The translations under genes were made by a program, and so were the position numbers. DNA of 41,342 bases, taken from assembly GCA_002329075.1 (NCBI GenBank), contig DCXR01000026.1, positions 1 to 41,342 on the forward strand, given 5' to 3'. Below are positions 1 to 7,566 of the stretch, piece by piece (the stretch's first letter is position 1; every line of letters starts with the position of its first letter). The notes under the pieces were generated by a model that was not told where the DNA came from, searched no databases, and saw only the letters and a list, made by a program, of their open reading frames with translations. This DNA is from Candidatus Neomicrothrix sp. UBA2131 (lineage in GTDB: Bacteria; Actinomycetota; Acidimicrobiia; Acidimicrobiales; MedAcidi-G1).

Positions 1-1
1 C

Positions 2-796
2 ACGACGGGTGTGGCGAGTTCGACTACGACCTCCACCACGACCTTGCCTCTACCAAGAGGACGAATTCCGACGGTTGACGATCCGCTTAGCATCCTGGTG
101 CTCGGCGACAGCGCCACTTATGAGATCGAGCCCGGATTGACGGCCGCACTGGAGCACACGGGGCTCATCGACTCGACCGACCGGACGCAGATGGGCCTGG
201 GGCTCAGTCGCTGGCCGGAGTTACCTTGGTGGGAGGCCTGGGCTGGGTATGTGGCCGAGATCCGCCCGGATGCTGTGGTGCTTCAGGTGGGCATCTGGGA
301 CATTGAGGAGGACGTCTTCACGGGAGCCACCCGGCGCCCAGCGCCGACCGATTCTGACTGGGAGCAGCAGTTCGCTTTCCTGATGGACGTTGCTGTCGAG
401 GTCCTCACCGTTGACGGAGCCGACCTCTATTGGCTCACGATGCTGCCGGAACCTCCCGATGCGGCATCACCCGAGCGGCTCAACCGCCTTGTCGTCGAAC
501 TCGCCAATCGGGATGAGCGGGTGTCCGTCGTGGACCTCACACCCGCGTTCAGCCGAGATGGTGAGTATGTGCGCGTGGTCGAGCGAAATGGCGTGGTCTG
601 GCCCATACGCAAGGTTGACGGTGTCCACTTGTGTCGGGAGGGTGCGGGGTTGGCCGGCAGAGTCGTGGCCGAGGCGATTGCTGCGGACCATGGAGTCATA
701 GTGGATGTCGGCTGGGAGGACGGGGCTTGGCGCTCGAATCCGAAGTTCGACGTCGATCCCTGCTCGGACCCTCTGCCTCCCGTCGACGCCTCCTGA
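2..796 (+). CDS. SGNH/GDSL hydrolase domain, 5'-truncated
   Basis: The frame is open to the left edge, so this is the C-terminal part of a longer protein; a GTG at 11 is only an internal candidate start. A short Ser/Thr-rich stretch is followed by a hydrophobic strand ending in GDSAT (block I, nucleophile Ser). Near the C-terminus a DGVHL motif supplies the Asp-His pair of the SGNH fold. A Thr-rich linker before an SGNH domain is typical of the extracytoplasmic tail of acyltransferase-3 (OafA-like) membrane proteins that O-acetylate surface sugars. That the missing N-terminus is such a membrane domain is inference; a stand-alone secreted esterase is the alternative. The next gene starts 42 bp downstream from its own promoter. 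Confidence 0.75.
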   Translation, partial: TTGVASSTTTSTTTLPLPRGRIPTVDDPLSILVLGDSATYEIEPGLTAALEHTGLIDSTDRTQMGLGLSRWPELPWWEAWAGYVAEIRPDAVVLQVGIWDIEEDVFTGATRRPAPTDSDWEQQFAFLMDVAVEVLTVDGADLYWLTMLPEPPDAASPERLNRLVVELANRDERVSVVDLTPAFSRDGEYVRVVERNGVVWPIRKVDGVHLCREGAGLAGRVVAEAIAADHGVIVDVGWEDGAWRSNPKFDVDPCSDPLPPVDAS

Positions 797-825
797 CCTT
801 GGCTCGCGTTCTGGGCAAGGCGCAG

Positions 826-831
826 TAGGTT
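826..831 (+). promoter_or_regulatory. -10 element TAGGTT, leaderless
   Basis: TAGGTT lies 7 nt upstream of the ATG at 839, so transcription should begin at the start codon itself. Confidence 0.55.
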
Positions 832-838
832 CCGACCC

Positions 839-1543
839 ATGTCGCCGTCGATGGTCCACCGCCACAGGGACGTGCAGGGAGGCACGGCCCGAGCCGCCGT
901 GTTCGGGATCAGCGACGGCCTCGTCTCGAACGTGGCGCTGATCCTCGGCATCGCCGGAGCGAGCACCGACCCCACCCTCATCCGCCTGGCCGGCATCACC
1001 GGCCTGTTGGCCGGCGCGATCTCGATGGGATCGGGGGAATACGTGTCCCTGAAGGCACAGGCCGAGCTCGTCGAGCGCGAGCTCGAGATCGAGCGCATCT
1101 CCATCCGCGAGAACCCCGAGATGGAGACACAGGAACTGGCCTCGATCTACCGTGACCGCGGGCTCGACCATGAACAGGCGGTCCGGGTCGCAGAGGAGTT
1201 CATGGTCGATCCTGAGGTGGCACTCGACGTGCACGCCCGCGAGGAACTGGGTGTCGATCCGACCCAGTTGGGAGACCCCCTCAGAGGGGCACTCGCCGGC
1301 TTCACGTTCTTTGCACTGGGGGCGTTCATACCGCTGGTGCCCTGGCTGGGGAGCGGGGGCACGGGGGCTGTCTGGGCCTCGGTCGGGCTCGGCGTCGGTG
1401 CTGCCGCGATGGTCGGTGCCGTCCTGGCCCGACTGACCGAGCGACCTGCATGGCGCATGGTGCTACGTCAGACGTTGGTTGCGGTCGGTGCCTGTGGAGC
1501 GACCTACGTGATCGGCAACCTGCTGGGGACCTCGGTCTCCTGA
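839..1543 (+). CDS. VIT1/CCC1-family iron/manganese transporter
   Basis: 234 aa integral membrane protein. The N-terminal part (GISDGLVSNVALILG) matches the first helix of the VIT1/CCC1 family, followed by a second helix ending in the conserved GSGEYVS segment. Residues about 75-140 form a Glu-rich cytoplasmic segment that in this family binds Fe2+/Mn2+ before transport. Three hydrophobic segments follow to the C-terminus, giving the usual five helices. The family exports or sequesters divalent iron or manganese by proton antiport; substrate cannot be read from the sequence. The ATG at 839 is supported by a leaderless promoter immediately upstream. Confidence 0.85.
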   Translation: MSPSMVHRHRDVQGGTARAAVFGISDGLVSNVALILGIAGASTDPTLIRLAGITGLLAGAISMGSGEYVSLKAQAELVERELEIERISIRENPEMETQELASIYRDRGLDHEQAVRVAEEFMVDPEVALDVHAREELGVDPTQLGDPLRGALAGFTFFALGAFIPLVPWLGSGGTGAVWASVGLGVGAAAMVGAVLARLTERPAWRMVLRQTLVAVGACGATYVIGNLLGTSVS

Positions 1544-1631
1544 GGCACGGTCCATACGGCTCCGTCTGGATGCCGAAACAGTCGAACTGGTAGGCAGGCC
1601 GCCGAGGGTAGGTAGATCGGGGGTACGGCAC

Positions 1632-2474
1632 ATGCAGTCAACGGACGTTTCAGCGATGGTCTCACTTGCGGGCTCCACAGCGGTGGTGACCGGAGGCGGG
1701 GGTGGAATCGGTGGCGCCACGTCCCGCCTGTTCGCCGCGGCAGGCGCCACCGTGGTGGTCAACGACATCGATGTCGATCTGGCGCAGGCCACGGTCGCCG
1801 ACATCGAGGCGGACGGAGGAACGGCCGTCGCCGTTGTGGGCGACATTCGGGAGGCGGTGACCATCGAAGAACTCCACTCCACCTCCACCGAGGTAGCAGG
1901 CGGTGCCGTGGACGTGCTCATCAACAACGTGGGCGACTACCGGCCCAACGGGCTGTTCACCGAGACCGACGAGGACCAGTGGGCTGCGCAGTACGAGATA
2001 CAACTCCACCACGTGTTCCGATGCACCCGCACCTTCCTGCCTGCAATGCGCGAACGGGGCCGTGGTGCGATCATCAACGTCTCGACTGTCGAGGCGTTCC
2101 GGGGCATCCCATACAACAGCACCTACTCGGCGTTCAACGCCGGCGTATCGGCGTTCACCAGGTCGCTGGCCGTCGAGGTGGGGAGGGACGGCATCCGCGT
2201 CAACTGCATCGCACCGGACATGGCCGACACGCTCCAGACGCCCGGGGACCGGATGCTGCGCGGTAGGGACCCGCAGTTGATCCGATCCTGGATCCCGCTC
2301 GGCCGTTGGGGGCAGCCGATCGACTACGCCAAGGTGATGTTGTTCCTCGCCAGCGAACTGTCGTCGTTCATGACGGGAAACACCCTCATGGTCGACGGGG
2401 GCACGATGGCGGCAGGTGGCTGGTACGGGCGTGCGGACGGCAGGGGCTGGACGAACCTGCCCAACCGGGCCTGA
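1632..2474 (+). CDS. SDR-family oxidoreductase with altered catalytic residues
   Basis: 280 aa short-chain dehydrogenase/reductase with a Rossmann fold. The dinucleotide motif TGGGGGIG is at residues 20-27, the acidic D45 after beta-2 suggests NAD(H) preference, and NNVG is at 98-101. The catalytic region is unusual: the Tyr (Y165) is present, but the YxxxK lysine is Asn (N169) and the catalytic Ser position is Thr (T152). The C-terminus has the usual TGNTLMVDGG segment. Substrate unknown. ATG 1632 gives a standard N-terminus; ATG 1656 is an alternative. The gene converges on the CDF transporter with a shared hairpin at the stops. Either catalysis is modified or this is a non-classical SDR. 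Confidence 0.85.
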   Translation: MQSTDVSAMVSLAGSTAVVTGGGGGIGGATSRLFAAAGATVVVNDIDVDLAQATVADIEADGGTAVAVVGDIREAVTIEELHSTSTEVAGGAVDVLINNVGDYRPNGLFTETDEDQWAAQYEIQLHHVFRCTRTFLPAMRERGRGAIINVSTVEAFRGIPYNSTYSAFNAGVSAFTRSLAVEVGRDGIRVNCIAPDMADTLQTPGDRMLRGRDPQLIRSWIPLGRWGQPIDYAKVMLFLASELSSFMTGNTLMVDGGTMAAGGWYGRADGRGWTNLPNRA

Positions 2475-2484
2475 CCGGGGTCAG
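2471..2484. terminator. Hairpin shared by convergent stop codons
   Basis: Perfect inverted repeat CTGACC/GGTCAG. The arms contain the TGA stops of the SDR (2472-2474) and of the CDF transporter (complement of 2481-2483). No T-tract; a bidirectional terminator is inferred from position. Confidence 0.4.
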
Positions 2485-3401
2485 CTGACGGGCGGCTCCT
2501 CGAGCGCCGCTTCCACGTACATGGGGCGCGCCGTCGGCACCACGGCCCGAACGCGCTCCTCGATGTCGTCGATGGCGGCAGCCACTCCGGCGTTGTCGAG
2601 CGTCGCATCGAACAGGACCTTTACGGCGACCAGGATCTCGTCGGGACCGAGGTGCTGGGTGCGGAGGTGGATGATGCGCCGCACCGCGGGCACCGACTCG
2701 ATCGCACCGACGATCGCCCGCCGGTCCTCGGGGTCGGCGGCCTCGCCGATGAGCAGGCTCTTCATCTCCCGGGCCAGGACCAGCGCGATCACCCCGAGGA
2801 GTAGGCCGATGAGGAAGGTGCCCGCCCCATCCCATCGGGGCTCCCCCGTGACCTCGGCAAGGGTGACCGCCACCAGGGCGATCACGAGTCCGACCAGCGC
2901 ACCCAGGTCCTCGAGGAGCACGACCGGCAGTTCAGGGTGCTTGGTGTGGCGGACGAAGTGCCCCCAGGTCGAATCGCCCCGGAACCTGTTCGACTCGACG
3001 ACAGCGGTTCGAAACGACCAGCCCTCGAGGACGATGCCGAGCACGAGGATTCCGATCGCCCAGCCCAGCCCCGTCATCTCGTGGGGGTGGCGGAACTTGT
3101 CGACGCCCTCGTACAGGGCGAATGCCGAACCGACCGTGAACAGGACCAGGGCCACCACGAACGACCAGAAGTAGCGCTCCCGGGCGAAGCCGAAAGGGTG
3201 CTCCGTGGTGGCGGGACGGCGGGAGCGGCGTCCGCCGAACAGCAGGAGCGCCTGGTTGGTCGAATCGGCGACGGAATGCACGCTTTCCGCCAGCATCGTC
3301 GACGAACGAGTGATCAGGAACCCGACGAACTTGGCCGTGGCGATGCCGAGGTTGGCCAGCAGTGCCGCCACCACGGCACGGGTGCCTCCTGTTGCGGCCA
3401 T
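2481..3401 (-). CDS. Cation diffusion facilitator family transporter
   Basis: 306 aa from the ATG at 3401; the frame stays open to 3485, but the family-like N-terminus begins at MAATGG. Six transmembrane helices precede a cytoplasmic metallochaperone-like domain (about the last 85 residues). Helix 2 has the metal-site motif ESVHSVADSTNQ (His and Asp spaced HxxxD). Helix 5 has LLEDLGALVG, in which Glu-Asp replaces the common HxxxD; this resembles the SLC30A9-like branch. CDF proteins export Zn2+ or related divalent cations in exchange for protons. Specificity is not certain given the atypical helix-5 site. Divergent from the MaoC gene; a minus-strand -10 (TACGCT) lies at 3446-3451. Confidence 0.87.
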   Translation of the reverse strand: MAATGGTRAVVAALLANLGIATAKFVGFLITRSSTMLAESVHSVADSTNQALLLFGGRRSRRPATTEHPFGFARERYFWSFVVALVLFTVGSAFALYEGVDKFRHPHEMTGLGWAIGILVLGIVLEGWSFRTAVVESNRFRGDSTWGHFVRHTKHPELPVVLLEDLGALVGLVIALVAVTLAEVTGEPRWDGAGTFLIGLLLGVIALVLAREMKSLLIGEAADPEDRRAIVGAIESVPAVRRIIHLRTQHLGPDEILVAVKVLFDATLDNAGVAAAIDDIEERVRAVVPTARPMYVEAALEEPPVS

Positions 3402-3445
3402 GGGTCGGTCAGCGCCTGTCGATCGGGGGAATCGGGTCGGGATGC

Positions 3446-3455
3446 AGCGTAGTGT
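3446..3455. promoter_or_regulatory. Overlapping divergent -10 elements
   Basis: TAGTGT (plus, 3450-3455) faces the MaoC gene and TACGCT (minus, 3451-3446) faces the CDF gene; they share the TA at 3450-3451. Both transcripts would carry leaders of about 40 nt. Confidence 0.4.
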
Positions 3456-3492
3456 CGCCGTGTGCCTCCGATCCGGAGGCGACATATCGACG

Positions 3493-3500
3493 AGGAGGAA
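3493..3500 (+). promoter_or_regulatory. Strong Shine-Dalgarno that sets the MaoC start
   Basis: AGGAGGAA ends 5 nt before ATG 3506 and fixes that start, although the frame is open further upstream. Confidence 0.8.
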
Positions 3501-3505
3501 CTGCC

Positions 3506-3961
3506 ATGCCGACGGTGTTCACCAGTCCCGACGAACTCCCGGGCGCCGCCGGTAGCCATCTGGGACACAGCGAGTGGCTCGAGATCGACCAGGCCAGGAT
3601 CGACCTGTTCGCTGACGCCACAGGCGACCACCAGTGGATCCACGTCGATCCCGAGATGGCTGCAGTCGGACCGTTCGGTTCGACGATCGCCCATGGCTAC
3701 CTGACGCTTGCGCTCACCAACTTCCTCCTTCCCCAGGTGGTGCAGGTGGAGGGCATCTCGATGGGCATCAACTACGGGACCGACAGGGTGCGGTTTCCTG
3801 CGCCGGTTCCCGTGGGCTCCCGGGTCCGCGTTTCCGCGGAACTCACCTCGGTCGACGAGGTCCCGGGTGGATTCCAGACCGTGATCCGGGCGACCGTCGA
3901 GATAGAGGGCAGCGACCGTCCCGCCTGCGTGGTCGACGCGGTCAGTCGCTTCCTCCGCTGA
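3506..3961 (+). CDS. MaoC-like (hot-dog) enoyl hydratase
   Basis: 151 aa single hot-dog domain. The hydratase-2 motif is clear: DATGDHQWIHVDPE supplies the catalytic Asp and His, and GSTIAHGYLTLAL is the following helix that closes the active site. Members hydrate enoyl-CoA substrates in fatty-acid or polyketide pathways; length and motif match the stand-alone (R)-specific MaoC family. The start is fixed by a strong Shine-Dalgarno. The methionine aminopeptidase follows 32 bp downstream from its own leaderless promoter, so co-transcription is optional. Substrate cannot be deduced. Confidence 0.88.
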   Translation: MPTVFTSPDELPGAAGSHLGHSEWLEIDQARIDLFADATGDHQWIHVDPEMAAVGPFGSTIAHGYLTLALTNFLLPQVVQVEGISMGINYGTDRVRFPAPVPVGSRVRVSAELTSVDEVPGGFQTVIRATVEIEGSDRPACVVDAVSRFLR

Positions 3962-3981
3962 TTTCGGCAGTCGGCCGCCGG

Positions 3982-3987
3982 TAGCCT
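3982..3987 (+). promoter_or_regulatory. -10 element TAGCCT, leaderless (map)
   Basis: TAGCCT is 6 nt upstream of ATG 3994, predicting a transcript that starts at the initiation codon. Confidence 0.55.
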
Positions 3988-3993
3988 CGCCGG

Positions 3994-4920
3994 ATGGCGA
4001 AGCGCAAGCGGCGGAACATCACCGAAGCGCCGGTCTCCGAGCCCCCGGTGCGACCCGGCCTGCTCAGCCCGACGCGTACGGTCCCGTCGGCGATCGGTCG
4101 GCCCCCCTACGCCGCCGGCGGTGATCCGGGACCTGCACGGTCGTCGTCGGTGCGCACGGCCGACGAGGTCGAGCGGATGCGTCGGGCAGGGACGGCTGCA
4201 GCAGAGATCCTCGTCGAGGCCGGACGTGCGGTGCGGCCCGGCGTCACCACCGACCGGATCGACGCCGTCGTCCACGAGGCCACCGTCGCCCGGGGTGGGT
4301 ACCCGAGCCCGCTCAACTACCGCGGCTATCTCAAGTCGGTGTGTACGTCCGTCAACGAGGTCGTCTGCCACGGCGTCCCCGACAGCAGGCCCCTGGCCGA
4401 CGGAGACATCGTCAACATCGACGTCACGATCTTCCTGGACGGCGTCCACGGAGACACCTCGGTGACGTTTCTCGTCGGCGACGTCGACGACCACTCCCGG
4501 CGCCTCGTCACCGAGACCCGGATCGCCATGGATCGCGGCATCGACGCCGTGAGGCCCGCCCAACCGGTCCACGCCATCGGCCGGGCCATCGAGCGACACG
4601 CCCACAGGCACGGCCTCGGGGTCGTCCGGGAGTTCATCGGCCACGGCATCGGAACCGAGTTCCACAGCGGGTTGCAGGTCAAGCACTACTTCGACCCTTC
4701 TGACGACACCATGCTGGTCGCTGGGATGACGTTCACGATCGAGCCCATGCTCACCCTCGGCAATCCCTCCTGTGCCCTCTGGGACGACGACTGGACGGCC
4801 GTGACCCTCGATGGTCGGCGCACCGCCCAGTTCGAGCACACGGTGCTGGTCACCGGGGATGGGGTCGAACGGCTCACCGTCCTCCCGGACGGCACGCTCC
4901 CAGCCGACCTGTTTGCCTGA
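3994..4920 (+). CDS. map: Type I methionine aminopeptidase
   Basis: 308 aa. Removes the initiator Met from nascent proteins in the cytoplasm. All five metal ligands of the pita-bread fold are visible: D143, D154, H217 (in GHGIG), E250 (in TIEP) and E281 (in FEHT); H126 is the usual substrate-binding His. Residues 1-50 are a basic, Pro-rich extension before the catalytic domain, as in the longer actinobacterial MetAPs that use such an extension to contact the ribosome. The protein is complete. It converges with the DUF3048 gene 26 bp downstream, with an inverted repeat spanning both stops. Confidence 0.95.
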   Translation: MAKRKRRNITEAPVSEPPVRPGLLSPTRTVPSAIGRPPYAAGGDPGPARSSSVRTADEVERMRRAGTAAAEILVEAGRAVRPGVTTDRIDAVVHEATVARGGYPSPLNYRGYLKSVCTSVNEVVCHGVPDSRPLADGDIVNIDVTIFLDGVHGDTSVTFLVGDVDDHSRRLVTETRIAMDRGIDAVRPAQPVHAIGRAIERHAHRHGLGVVREFIGHGIGTEFHSGLQVKHYFDPSDDTMLVAGMTFTIEPMLTLGNPSCALWDDDWTAVTLDGRRTAQFEHTVLVTGDGVERLTVLPDGTLPADLFA

Positions 4921-4950
4921 CGGCAGGTGGCACGTCGGCTCTCCTGTCAG
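4917..4950. terminator. Inverted repeat across convergent stops of map and DUF3048 gene
   Basis: CTGAC (4917-4921) plus AGG (4925-4927) pair with CCTGTCAG (4943-4950), with a 3-nt bulge. The outer arms contain both TGA stops. Weak and without T-tract. Confidence 0.3.
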
Positions 4951-6623
4951 CGCCAGACAACGCTCTCGGGCCGGTCGGAATCGGCGAGCGCCACCCAGGT
5001 GCTTCCGGGTGAGAGCAGGAGGAGTTCGCCGTCGACGGCGATCGTGGCGGGGCGTGCGGGGTCGGGACGGTTCCACTCGGCCACGATCAGGTGGCCGGCC
5101 GTGAACACCCACGCCGTGCCGGAACCCACCGTCCGGGCCTCCGGTGAGCGGTTGTCCGCCGAACTCCTGCCGTAGGGCGTGAACTGGACGACCACGTTGG
5201 CAGGCGCCACACGGACGCCGTCCATGTCGTAGTGGGCCTCACCGTTCGTCGATCGCTGCCAACCGGAGCCATCCCACGAGTAGTCGGCGACCAACCGGCC
5301 GAAGTCGACCGTGACACCCGATGCGGCGACCGCCGAGTCGGGCAGCGGTTGTCCCAGCCAGCCGAACTCGAACGGTGCCGGTGATATGTCGGTGCGGTCG
5401 GGACTGGTCGCCCAGAGCCTGTCGGTGGAGGCGTACAGGTTGTGTGGTGCGCGCCGCGACGAGGATCGCCAGTAGGCCGACGTTGCGTCGTCGTAGCCGA
5501 TTGTGACGAGCGGGGAGGCGTCGATGATCTGGTTCGTGCCCCGGTTGGCGCCGGAGTAGGCGAACAACGGCCGGTCGAAGCCCTCGAGGAGGATCGGGTC
5601 CGAGGTCCGCCCCGACCGGACGGGGCCGACCGTGCCGGGACTGGTGGTCTGGAAGATGGCTATGAAGCGTGTGAGGCCTGCCTCCACGATCTCCTCGTAG
5701 ACGACGTCCGCCTCGTTGATGCCCGTCTGGGGGCGTGCTGCTGATGCGTTGTCGATCTTCACGGCCAGGGCCGGACGGCCGGTGTCGAGCCCCTGGAGTC
5801 CCGTCCACGCCTTCGAGACATTGAGTGACTCGAGGCGGGCCATCTCTGTTCGCGCTGCGGCGATCGTCCCCTGGATGTCCTCGACAGCGGCCTGTGCCGT
5901 AGCGATCTCAGCGTGCGCTGCGGCGATCTCCTCCTCGGATGAGGCGATGCGGCCCTCCAGCGCGGGAATGGCTGCAATGCCCGCATCACGGTCACCCACG
6001 GCTTTCCGGCGCCGTTCCTCGGACGACGCCACGAGGTCGTAGAGCGACAGAGCCCGGTCACCGTCGAGGCGCAGGTGGGCGTACACCTTGTCCAGGTCGT
6101 CGGTCGCGGCGTCGATCACGGCCTCGTAGAGCATCTGGGTGCGGAGGCCCTCGAGGGCCTCGCCGGTGATCTCAGAGGACTGGGTGAGGACGGCGTTCAT
6201 TCGCTCGTCGTTCTTCACGTATGAATCGATCGCCATGACATGTCGGACCGTTGTCGGCTCGGCCAGTTCAAGGTAGTGATCGATGACGAGGTCGGCCAGC
6301 AGTTCGATCCGGACCGGGAGGACCTCGAGTTCGTGGTCCTCGGCAGCCACGCGGGCCCCGGCCTCGGCTATGTCGGCCTCGAGGTTCATGATCGCCTGGT
6401 CGCCCTCGGCGATGAGTGCCAGGAGGTCGGAGACCCGCTGCTCGGCGGTCCCGACCTGCTGGGCCAGTACGGCGATTTCGGCTTCCTCGGCCGCTATCTC
6501 ATCGTGCAGCGCAGCGATCTCTCCGTCGTTCGGGCCAGCGTCGGCGGCGTTGACGGCCGCAAGCGCACCCAGTGCCACCCCGAGGGATGCCACGGCGAGT
6601 CGACGGAGGGGCCGGGAATGCAC
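4947..6623 (-). CDS. Secreted coiled-coil protein with C-terminal DUF3048 (YerB-like) domain
   Basis: 558 aa from GTG 6623, a start supported by a leaderless -10 exactly 7 nt upstream. The N-terminus (MHSRPLRRLAVASLG and a hydrophobic stretch ending AADA) is a Sec signal peptide. Residues about 30-285 are Ala/Glu-rich and strongly heptad-like, resembling the coiled coil of PcsB/CwlO-type peptidoglycan hydrolase regulators. Residues about 290-558 match DUF3048: a PALAVKIDN start, INEADVVYEEIVE, and a GPVRSGR segment. Bacillus YerB is a lipoprotein with DUF3048 but without such a coiled coil, so this is a fusion-like architecture. Function unknown; a role at the cell wall is inference from the signal peptide and coiled coil. 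Confidence 0.82.
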   Translation of the reverse strand: MHSRPLRRLAVASLGVALGALAAVNAADAGPNDGEIAALHDEIAAEEAEIAVLAQQVGTAEQRVSDLLALIAEGDQAIMNLEADIAEAGARVAAEDHELEVLPVRIELLADLVIDHYLELAEPTTVRHVMAIDSYVKNDERMNAVLTQSSEITGEALEGLRTQMLYEAVIDAATDDLDKVYAHLRLDGDRALSLYDLVASSEERRRKAVGDRDAGIAAIPALEGRIASSEEEIAAAHAEIATAQAAVEDIQGTIAAARTEMARLESLNVSKAWTGLQGLDTGRPALAVKIDNASAARPQTGINEADVVYEEIVEAGLTRFIAIFQTTSPGTVGPVRSGRTSDPILLEGFDRPLFAYSGANRGTNQIIDASPLVTIGYDDATSAYWRSSSRRAPHNLYASTDRLWATSPDRTDISPAPFEFGWLGQPLPDSAVAASGVTVDFGRLVADYSWDGSGWQRSTNGEAHYDMDGVRVAPANVVVQFTPYGRSSADNRSPEARTVGSGTAWVFTAGHLIVAEWNRPDPARPATIAVDGELLLLSPGSTWVALADSDRPESVVWR

Positions 6624-6630
6624 GGCGCCG

Positions 6631-6636
6631 AGCGTA
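6631..6636 (-). promoter_or_regulatory. -10 element TACGCT, leaderless (DUF3048 gene)
   Basis: On the minus strand TACGCT ends 7 nt before GTG 6623, which selects this start over the longer open frame. Confidence 0.55.
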
Positions 6637-6685
6637 GATGGCGGCCCCTGTCCGAGGGGGGCACCCTTGCCATCTCCTGCCGAGG

Positions 6686-7498
6686 TCAGCGGGCCTGACA
6701 GGTCGGGCACCAGGTGCTGGTCCGCTGGTCGAGCGCCCTGCTGGTGAGCGTCGAGCCGCATCGACCACACGGCAGGCCGGAGCGGCCGTAGCAGTCCAGT
6801 CGGCGCTGGTTCGATCCCGTGTCGCCATAGACCGTCCGGAAGTCGCGCAGGGTCGTGCCGTTGTGCGCCAGGGCCTCGGTGAGCACGGAGCGGAGTGCGT
6901 CGAGGAGGCGGCTCGAGCGTTCAAGGCCGACCCGACGGGCACCGGGGTGGATGCAGGCCCGCCAGAGCGCCTCGTCGGCGTAGATGTTGCCCACCCCGGC
7001 GATCGGCCGCTGGGAGAGCAGGTGGGTCTTGATGCGACGGTTGCTCCGGGCGAGGCGGGCATGGAACCCGGCAGCGTCGAGGCCCGGATCGAAGGGCTCG
7101 GGTCCGAGCTTGTGGAGGGTTGGAAGGGAGCGGTGGTCGCCGTGCGCAACGACCGCAACGCGACCGAATCTTCGTATGTCACGGAACACCAGGTGGCTGC
7201 CGTCGTCAAGGCCCCAGCGGGCCCGGCGGTGGGGGTCGGTGTCGGGCGAGGACACGATGTGGAGACCGCCGGTCATGCCCAGGTGGACGATGAGTTCACG
7301 CCGGCTGCCCCGGTCGGGGAGCAGATCGGCCAGGAGGTACTTGCCACGCCGCCGTACCGCCTCGATGGAGTGACCCACGGCATCCGGGGCCTGGTTGAAC
7401 TTCGTCGAGGGATGGGAGTCGCTGTCGATGATGCGGGTTCCGACGAGGAGCGGTTCGAGTTGCACACGCACGGTCTCGACCTCGGGGAGTTCGGGCAT
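6686..7498 (-). CDS. mutM: Formamidopyrimidine-DNA glycosylase
   Basis: 270 aa. Excises 8-oxoguanine and formamidopyrimidines and nicks the abasic site. The N-terminus MPELPEVE has the catalytic Pro2 and Glu3 directly after the initiator Met. The H2TH region contains GVGNIYADEALW. A C-terminal zinc finger has cysteines in PCGRCG and CPTCQ, spaced as in the family. The ATG at 7498 is the only start that exposes Pro2; the longer open frame upstream is not coding. The protein is full length. It is divergent from parA, with leaderless promoters on both sides. Confidence 0.95.
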   Translation of the reverse strand: MPELPEVETVRVQLEPLLVGTRIIDSDSHPSTKFNQAPDAVGHSIEAVRRRGKYLLADLLPDRGSRRELIVHLGMTGGLHIVSSPDTDPHRRARWGLDDGSHLVFRDIRRFGRVAVVAHGDHRSLPTLHKLGPEPFDPGLDAAGFHARLARSNRRIKTHLLSQRPIAGVGNIYADEALWRACIHPGARRVGLERSSRLLDALRSVLTEALAHNGTTLRDFRTVYGDTGSNQRRLDCYGRSGLPCGRCGSTLTSRALDQRTSTWCPTCQAR

Positions 7499-7504
7499 CC
7501 CGTC

Positions 7505-7510
7505 ACCGTA
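7505..7510 (-). promoter_or_regulatory. -10 element TACGGT, leaderless (mutM)
   Basis: On the minus strand TACGGT lies 6 nt before ATG 7498. The start is independently fixed by the catalytic N-terminus, so this is a good calibration point for the motif. Confidence 0.6.
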
Positions 7511-7554
7511 TCGATTGGTGGGGCATGGGTCTTCTGCCATCGGTCGGGTTCGGT

Positions 7555-7560
7555 TAGGTT
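7555..7560 (+). promoter_or_regulatory. -10 element TAGGTT, leaderless (parA-like)
   Basis: TAGGTT lies 6 nt upstream of ATG 7567, with no Shine-Dalgarno between. Confidence 0.6.
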
Positions 7561-7566
7561 GCTCCC

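Noticed and set aside
3772..5112. A 446-codon minus-strand frame opposite map
   Set aside because: Antisense shadow of map, whose catalytic residues are all intact on the plus strand.
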